From contig OZ017767.1 in assembly GCA_963969345.1 (NCBI GenBank), positions 10,670,471 to 10,734,470 of the forward strand: 64,000 nt of DNA. Reading direction: 5' to 3'. The notes beneath the pieces are model-generated. The model saw only the letters and a list, made by a program, of their open reading frames with translations. It was not told the DNA's origin and searched no databases. This document shows, in pieces, positions 56,757 to 64,000 of this stretch (the first letter of the stretch is position 1; every line of letters begins with the position of its first letter). Origin of the DNA: Turbatrix aceti. Lineage: Eukaryota; Nematoda; Chromadorea; Rhabditida; Panagrolaimidae. The position numbers and the translations under genes were made by a program.

Positions 56757-57790
56757 AAAATTAATTCCTTGTTAAAAGTAACTGTGAGTCTGTAAAACTT
56801 GTGACAGACATAATCCCTTTTTTCGAAGTGAAATTATGATGCGTCTGAATGATATCGATGTGCGTCGTCAAATCGTTGTCAGTTGAATAGCAGTTCATCC
56901 GACCGCATGAACCATATGACTGTGAGCAAGCTGAAGAAGAGGCGACAGATGCCGCGGCAGAACCGATCACCAATGACATCACCAAAGGTCAAAAAAAATG
57001 ACGGACTCGAGTGACAATCAAATCGATCCGGGCACGACTAAACGAGCTAAAACCACTGCAAATGGCATCAAACTGACTTCAAAGCAGTCTGAGAAAATAG
57101 CCAACAATCTGGCTGGAATATTGATTGCTAATAAAATACAAAAAGATAATTTTTTTTAATTTTAAAATTAATGATTTTTGTACGTATGCGTGCATTGAAT
57201 TTTGTACTACTTCTATACGATCAAATATGAATTTATAAACATTATGGGTGTATTATGCGCTGTTCTATACATTCACACCATTTGTCTGTCTGTCCCAAAA
57301 AAATTTAGTTAGCAAGCAAAAGCTGCGCAGAGAGGCCGTAGAAATACAAGCAGGGATCGTATAACGTTTGAATGTTGACCTCATTACGGTAAACGAACTG
57401 TGTGTTTAAATTTTTGGCGGGAAAAATACTTCTCGGCACAGTAACACATTGGCATAGCTGCATTCGGCAAGCGCGTCGCGAATCGACTCATCGGTTCGCA
57501 CATCCCTGAAGGGTGGAAACAGTCTTTCATGGTAGGTGCCGTCGTAATCGCGCGACGCGGATGCTATGCCAATTGCTTGTATACTGTTCTGATGAGAATT
57601 TTTCCAGCCAATAAAAATTTAGCATACAACTCGCTGACGTCATTGAATCAGACAGTAAAGGACCGTACTTTCTGTGGTGTAACCTCACAGTATTTATTAA
57701 TTAGGCAAAGTGTGTGCGTGTATGCTTCATTTTGTTACACCGACACACAGACATACAACATGCACAGTAAGTTTGTTGGTACACCTTCAG
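56757..57790 (+). repeat. R1 dispersed repeat, plus-strand copy
   Basis: Starts with R2-type sequence in reverse (TCGTCAAATCGTTGTCAGTT at about 56,866). The conserved mini-frame is at 56,999-57,160: 53 codons starting MTDSSDNQIDPG and including LTSKQSEKIANNLAGILIAN, stop TAA. Then come the palindromic core and the distal GTGTGCGTGTATGCTTCA end. The mini-frame is present in two other R1 copies with only one or two amino-acid changes over the compared part. Confidence 0.82.
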
Positions 57791-58228
57791 TTAATACGAT
57801 GTGTTTGTAGTGTGTTTGTAGTGTGCATACAAAATTCAAGACCTTCGATTCAGGGTGGCGAAGGGGTGATTCGCATGAGATTTCTGTGGGAAATATCCCA
57901 GGAATTATCCTAGGATTCAAATCTATCACGGGATAACTTCCCACGGAACTTTTAAAATGCGCGACCTTGCCTAAAATAACGCCGTTATTTTACGCAGATG
58001 CAAAAATTTGTTCCCCTGAAATTTTGTTATCATCATTTGTTTCTAACAAATCAGGACTTTTCAAAAATACTCAAACTGCTAAATAGTAAATAGTGTTTCT
58101 TTGCGGACAAAAAAACAAGTGTTCGCCACTCTCAACTGCCTTCAAGAAATAGACTGCACTATTTTTTTGTTGTCAACAAGATCAAAAATGGGAAAAAATT
58201 GAAAAAAGCACGTGGTGCCCCAATCATC
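57791..58228. other. Spacer with a one-sided MITE end
   Basis: CAGGGTGGCGAAGGGGTGAT at about 57,856 resembles the hAT-like start CAGGGTTGCGAA, and inner ATCCCAGGAATTATCCTAGG motifs support this. No matching right end found. No gene. Confidence 0.4.
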
Positions 58229-60865
58229 TCAATAACTTTGGTCTTCAATCTCTGAGGTTGAAAAACTTGTTCTGAAAATCTGATGACACCTGTTTGCACT
58301 ACCTATACGGATAAATAACCGTACGCCAAAGTTTTTTTGCGTGCAGATGTCAAAAAGTGTCATTAACTGCGTTCTCTTTTTTTTCGTGACATTTTTGTTT
58401 TTTTCTTCAGGGAGCTTTTGGGCGTTTTCATGGGATGATGTGATTTTCCTTGTCTTTTTCCGCGTGTTGGTGTCGTTGTTAACGACATTCTGTTTCTGAT
58501 TCTGTTTCATGGGTTCTCTTTTTTTTTCAATTTGCACTTGCTGCTCGTTTGCGAATGCATTTCACGCCCGAAGAGTGATGACGTCGATCTCGTCGATCAT
58601 GTCGTCTATCTTGGCGTAAACAAATTAAAATTAGGTTTTTTTACTGTCTGTTCTAGTTGGAGGGGTTCACACATCTTTTTTAAAGCGTTTTGTGATGTTT
58701 TTTTTGCAAAGTTAAAGATGTTTTTTTGGTTAATTTTTGTACAATTGAACGATTTTTTGGTACCTAATTGCTCGTTTTTTGTTGTTTAGATTAAAAACCA
58801 AATTAACAAAATCATTCCGTGATCACATAAAATTCAACTTTCCAAAAATTTTTATTGTTTTGTTTAAAATTATTTGCTTTTTTTACAAGAACTTGAATGA
58901 ACCTTAAATTACAGTTTTTTGACTTTCATCCCAAAATGTCCTGAATTTTCCAAAAAAAATATTTATTTTCAAATATTTGTTTAAAACATCATTTGTATCG
59001 CAAACATTTTTAACCGCCAACGCCCCTGTGCACAATAATCTGTGTGAACAAAATGAATCAACGATTACTACGGTCATTTGTAAACTTTACGTGATGGGTT
59101 CTGTACTGTAATTTGAATTGTTGCGTCTGACTGGTGACTAAAACGGAACTTGTCTGGCTGGTTAATTTTTGGCCATTATGTTGAGGGACATATTTTATAT
59201 ATTATGAATACTTAAAAAAATTTGTCCTTTTTTGAACAATTTCCAAAGACAATTTGGTATTATTTTTTACATTTTGAACCGAAATTTTTATTTCCCTTAC
59301 GTTTTTAAATAAATAGCAAATCTTAAGCGTAAAAAATTACAAAAAAAATTTTTTTATTTCCGTGAATGATCTGTGTCATGAATTTTTAGTTAGAAAATAT
59401 TTTTTGAGTTTTTAACAAATTATTTTTAAAATCGTAGAAAATTATAATATTTTTCTGCATAAAATCGTACATCTTGCGAAATTCTCTCCAGGCTTTATAA
59501 TTTCGGCACAGGTTGCCCCAGGCAACGCTTTTCTCCTCCCTTCCCTGCCATTATTCCCCGTGCCAAATTGCTGCGCCCCCCCCCCCCCCCAATCACATGC
59601 CCACCTTGTCGCCGTGCAAGCCCAACTTCAGAAAGCCGGCGGGCACGAAAGTACACAAGTCTCCTGTCGCTGAACAAAAACACTTTTTTCATGCTCTATG
59701 TTCGCTTACCTGTATTATAAATATACTATGTCGGTCTCGCGCCCAGTTAGTCAGGCTCTTCTGTTCGTGTTCATCGTTGCGTAAGCGCAGGCGCGCAAAA
59801 GTCATGTGGCAGGTAGGAGTCGGTTGAACTCTGTTATTCATGACTGTTGAGTACTTTTATGTATTGTCCTTTTTTCGCCTAATTCACTTTAATTACGTAC
59901 TGCCACTTGAAACCTGTTGTTATTTTTTTAACGCTCAATAAAATGTGTTTGTCCTTTCCATTGAGAATTTTTTTTTAATTTTTCAGCAAATTTAAAAAAA
60001 TAAATTCTAAAAAAAAATTTTAAATTTTTTCTTGGAAAATGTTACAAAAAATTCTAAAAAAATGTTTGTTATTTGTAAAAAAATTTCAAAAATTTTCTCA
60101 AAAATGCTTGTAATTTTTGTTTTACGAAAAAAAAATTACATTTTTTTGACATTTTTATTGTATGTCAAAATTTTTTTTCATAATTTGAAAATTTTTTGTT
60201 CACACAAACAATTTTTTTATTTGAAAACAAAAAATTGTATATATTTAAATTTTTAAAATGATCGAAACCACGTTGTTCATCCAAAAATTAAAAACCATGT
60301 TCAAAAAACCCGCAATAATTTTATTGTATAACATTTACTTGCCCCCGCATTGTTCATCTGTTCCCCTGTAACAGGTACATGTTACCGATTATCGACCAGC
60401 CATACTTACCCTTTCTTTCTCCCACGATCTGTCTTCAGTGAGGGACAATTAACTTTGTGTGAGTTAATGACTTGGGCGAATTACTAAATATGTTTTTTAC
60501 CTTTGCGTTGTTTCCTAATTGGTAATTAAAATTGAACTTTTCTGTGCCTTAATTGCCAATTTTGTGAAATACAAAACGTCATCTCAATTACAATTTTTTG
60601 ATTGTTTTGTCAGCAAATTCCTTTTCTCTTTTTCTTCGGTTGTCAATTCTCAATTTCTGCCTGCTGTGTTTTCTGTTTGCCGACAATGCATTTTTCTCTG
60701 ATCGAAAAAAAATCTGAAAGGAAAAATCTAAAAAAGTGCAATTGCAGAACACAGCGCTCTCCAATTAAAAAAAGATGGCATTGAACCAAAAAATGTGGCG
60801 TACCTGACAATTATTGTACGGTTCGGTATGTAAGCGACCGAAGGGATGGAGAGGAGGAAGTTGTC
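58229..60865 (-). other. Exon-like segments of an unresolved minus-strand gene
   Basis: Three GC3-biased segments look coding on the minus strand. 60,865-60,801 (after an acceptor CAG) reads NDNFLLSIPSVAYIPNRTII to a GTACGC donor. 59,673-59,608 (acceptor TTGTTCAG) reads TGDLCTFVPAGFLKLGLHGD to a GTGGGC donor. About 58,615-58,560 reads IDDMIDEIDVITLRA. A Lys-rich frame (58,537-58,229, KKTRKITSSHENAQKLPEEK) follows. I could not find phases joining them, so exons are missing or wrong. No family recognised. The 15-base poly(C) at 59,576-59,590 lies just after the second segment. Confidence 0.3.
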
Positions 60866-61540
60866 GTTCTGATCGGTGATCAACGATAAAAAAAATTGTA
60901 CACGGTGCAAAATTTTTTTTGCTGCGCAATTTTTTCGCAAAAAAAAACAAAAAAAATTATATAAACTTTAGTAAAACAAATTTTGCATTGAATTTTTTAT
61001 CTATTTCTATAAACTTTTTTTATGCAATTTTGGGTTCAAAATTTCCACAGGTTTTTGAAGAAAAATTTTCGAAAAACAAGTAAAATCGCCCAAAAAATTA
61101 GTGTTGAGTATAAAACAATACAAAAAAAGTTGAATTGTTTGAAAAATTGATTAAAAATTTTCCGTAATTTTACATTACATTTTATATTTAAATAAATAAA
61201 TAAAAATTTCGGTAAATTTTTCTGTAAAATTTGTTCTTTCGACGAAAAATATAATTCCATTTGCGCGCATACGTCGTAAATCACATTTCTTTGACTCGCG
61301 CATAATTTATTAGAATAAAAATGTCAATTTTAAATTCAAATATTATGTTTCAATTTTGTCGTAGAATATTTGTTTTCATATTCGTTTAATAAAAAAAATC
61401 ACATTTTTTTGTTTTGCAAAAAAATTAATTCACCATTTTTTGTGTCTAATAAATATTTATTTGTAAACAAAAAATCATCCCATCATTTTTTTGCGATTAT
61501 TTATTGCCCCAGCCCACCCAACAATTTTTGCATCTGAAAA
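60866..61540. other. AT-rich spacer
   Basis: Long A/T runs; no coding or transposon signal recognised. Confidence 0.5.
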
Positions 61541-61665
61541 TAATAATAGGGCTGCACCCGGCTGGCTTGTTGCATGCACGCGGGCGTATACATACTACGG
61601 AACATAATCGATACCCCCCCCCCTCCCTGTTCTGCCCTCTCGCGCACCTGCCTACCCCCCGCAGG

Positions 61666-62269
61666 CACGTTGCGCGAACCAGTGAAGGTCGACCTTGAGC
61701 ACGCCACCGCGTCGTCCTATCCCTCTTCGCCATCGCTGCTCCGAGGAACGAACCAGGAGGCCATCGGCGCTGGCTGGCGTCGTTGTTGTCTTTTGAGTGG
61801 TTCTGCGCCGACGGATTGCCGGCCGATACGACGACGGGTTATGGCTTTTTGACTTTTTGACTATTGTTATGTCTTCTTCTTCTTCTTATTTTTCTTCCAG
61901 GTCGCCGGAGGTTTACGTTCTTTTCACTTCATCTGGAATTTTTGTTTTCCTTTTTGACTTTCAAGTGTCGAAGATTTTTTGCTGCAAAAAAAATATTTCG
62001 TACAGTATTAATAATTTTTTACTAATGCCAAAAAATTGTTGAAGTCAAGTGTTTTGTTTTTCGGTATTTTTTTTTGGTTTTTTAGTCAACCAAGGAAGTT
62101 TGTCGACGTGACAGACCGGTGCATGCCTTCGATCTGTCAATCACGATCAGAGTTTTTTTCCTATTATTTGGCGTTCTGGGCAATACATGACATTTTTATA
62201 CGTAATACTGATAGGCGTTGTTCCATGACCGCTGGTGATGTCAACAATTTTTTTATCTGTTTAACTTAG
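61666..62269 (+). other. Exon-like plus-strand segments
   Basis: After an acceptor CCCGCAG at about 61,665, a GC3-rich frame reads REPVKVDLEHATASSYPSSP onward to a stop at 61,852. A second segment after TTTTTTAG (62,084) reads RKFVDVTDRCMPSICQSRSE and ends at TAG (62,269). The two do not join in phase with any good donor I found. A 10-base poly(C) at 61,614-61,623 sits just upstream. No family recognised. Confidence 0.3.
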
Positions 62270-62867
62270 ATTTTTTCACGAATAAAAAATTTTTTTACAA
62301 TTTTTTTTTCCAGTTGAAAATCAAAACATTAATTGAGTGTTTTTAATGTAATTTTATATTGTTTTAAGAAGAAAACTTTTTTACGTCTTGTTTGTTTTCA
62401 TTTTGTAAAAAAATTCACGTTTTTTAATTATTATTTTTTTGCTAAAAAAATCGTTGCAGTGAATTCATTTTTTGACTTAAAATTTTTATTAGAAAATGAA
62501 AAAGACAAAATATGCTAATTTACCAAAAACATTTTTGTTGCGTTCTGAATGTTTTTAAAATGAAAAAATTGTATTAATAACGTTTTTTAAAAAACATTTA
62601 CGTCATTTGAATACGGTTAAAATTTCATTACTGTCTCCCAGAATTTTTTTTAAATAAAAAAATTTATTACCCAACAACTTTTTTTTTAAATTTTTCTTTC
62701 CACTTCCCTGAAACCCGTGAATTCATCAGTTCAAAATAATAATTGAAAATTTACTTTCTTCATCAAAAACACGTGACATTGGTTAATAATTGGTATTTTT
62801 TAACATGACAGCCCGTAAACGTTCGTTGTGCGAGGTGACTGGCACATGGCACGTTGCCAGCTTGTTG
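62270..62867. other. AT-rich 3' flank
   Basis: Nothing coding recognised; it probably includes the 3' UTR of the minus-strand BTB gene. Confidence 0.5.
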
Positions 62868-64000
62868 TCAGTCCTGCAGGTAGGGATTGCAAGCGTTGGC
62901 GAGGTACGACGCATGGCAGTCGTCGGCGAGGGACTTGAGCTCGGCAGCGTTGGTCGACGAGATCTCGGGCGTGAGACGTGCCTCGCAGTAGAAACGCAGG
63001 TCGATGATCTGATATTTGTCGGCGAGCCGGAGGAGTTCCTTGGCGAGTGCAACGTCGAATCCGCCGGTTTTGATCATGTCGCGGTGGCAGAACTCGATCA
63101 TTGCCCGGACGGCACGGCTCGAGAATCCCGAAATGGGACAAACCGAATTGGCACGCGCATTGGGTCCCCCGAGTTTGACACCCAAAACCGGAGATCGGGA
63201 AGCCATGACGACGCTGTGGCAGCGGATGCTGATGCCATCGGCGACGACGGTCGCGTCTCCGCACTCGGGATCGAGCGTCAGGGCAGCCAGTCGCTCGGCG
63301 AGGGGCACGTGCCGGGGCTCGGGGAGGGTCGTCAAGAAGTGGGCACGCAGACTGACGGTTCCCCATTTCTCGGTCGAACATTTGTAGTCCAGGGTGCGTC
63401 CGAACGAGGATTTGATCATCTGGTCGTCCTTCGTGGCGGTCAGCGATGCGTTGGAGATCACGACTTCGCGGCCACGTTGCTGGATCGTGATGCGGCATGT
63501 AGTGTATGGCCTGGTGTTCCCGTCTAAAAAATAAAAAAATAAAAACGCTATAATTTTAATTTTTTAGTTCGAAAAAATTTGGCGGAATTTTTGTGTTTAA
63601 AAAAAATTTGCACGATTTTTGTGTGTTGAAAAAAAACTTTTTTGAGGGATTTATGTGTTTTCTAAAAAGTTTTGGCAGAATTTTGTGTTTAAAAATAGTT
63701 TTGGCGGGACTTTTGTGTGTTGAAAAAAATTTTTGCGATATGTATTTTTGTGTTTTGAAAAAAACCATGTGCATAATTTTTGTATTATCAAAAACGTGTT
63801 AGCGAACCCAAAAAAAATTTGGCCCCTTCCCCCTTTATTTTTTTCCTGAACTCACCCGTGTGCTCGGTCGTCGATGCGAGGAGGAAGAACTCGACGCCGT
63901 ACTGCACTCCGATGGATATGGAATCCGACTCCATCGTCTTTTCCCTACCGCTTTCCAGACGTCGAAGGTCCATCGTGCAGGAGAAATCCATCATCATCGA
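62868..64000 (-). CDS. MATH/BTB-domain protein, 3' part
   Basis: Two exons are visible: 64,000-63,856 (runs off the window) and 63,523-62,868, intron GTGAGT...TTTTAG, phase-consistent. The upstream part (MESDSISIGVQYGVEFFLLA and TTCRITIQQRGREVVISNAS) is beta-rich and resembles a MATH domain. The BTB core reads GDATVVADGISIRCHSVVMA followed by SRSPVLGVKLGG. A BACK-like helix region (LLRLADKYQIIDLRFYCEAR) and the C-terminus LANACNPYLQD follow. Such proteins are usually CUL3 ubiquitin-ligase adaptors that present MATH-bound substrates. Coding DNA is GC-rich against AT-rich surroundings. The 5' end is missing, so total length is unknown. Confidence 0.85.

Noticed and set aside
62790..63527. A 245-codon plus-strand open frame in GC-rich DNA.
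   Set aside because: It is antisense to the BTB exon; GC-rich codon bias in the real gene leaves other frames open.

Overview
The window is nuclear DNA of a nematode. The decisive evidence is a spliced-leader SL1 RNA gene at 22,760-22,862, repeated at 32,384-32,486. It has the canonical leader starting GGTTTAATTACCC, the GTAAAC donor, an Sm-type site and a 3' hairpin. Other support is short introns with TTTTCAG/TTTTAG acceptors, AT-rich intergenic DNA, long poly(C) tracts, and nematode-style gene content (ABCA transporter, rhodopsin-like receptors, thaumatin, PAN-like secreted protein, BTB protein). I cannot name the species.

Layout. 1-8,100 is mostly repeats: nested small DNA transposons, one remnant gene and LINE scraps. 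8,182-9,094 (+) encodes a trypsin-family protein that has lost its catalytic His and Ser. 9,545-17,281 (-) is a complete 8-exon ABCA transporter (about 1,612 aa) with small transposons in three introns. From about 13,667 a 9,624-bp segment runs almost three times in tandem (13,667-23,290; 23,291-32,914; 32,915-38,584), and the third copy runs into a 200-bp N gap. Each unit holds the 5' half of the ABCA gene and a degenerate SL RNA. The two complete units also carry two divergent small secreted-protein genes and an intact SL1 RNA gene. In copies 2 and 3 the ABCA gene is cut and fused to a dispersed repeat, giving an intact reading frame for a half-size product (about 907 aa, TMD1-NBD1).

40,537-43,774 (+) is a 6-exon rhodopsin-like receptor. 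44,920-47,384 (-) is a 5-exon multi-pass protein with a long Cys-containing ectodomain. 47,600-52,000 is a mosaic of two repeat families (called R1 and R2 here). 53,023-53,771 (+) is a thaumatin-like protein and 55,272-56,574 (+) a secreted PAN/lectin-like protein. 58,200-62,300 has exon-like segments on both strands that I could not join. 62,868-64,000 (-) is the 3' part of a MATH/BTB gene that continues past the right edge.

There is no bacterial-style operon logic. The genes look like independent surface, secreted and environmental-response functions in a region remodelled by small DNA transposons. At least nine elements have inspectable terminal inverted repeats, and seven of them have clear target-site duplications. 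The most unusual features are the tandem 9.6-kb unit coupling an SL1 gene to a truncated ABC transporter, and the double catalytic loss in the serine-protease homologue. All gene models were spliced by eye from donor/acceptor sites and reading phase; none has transcript support here.
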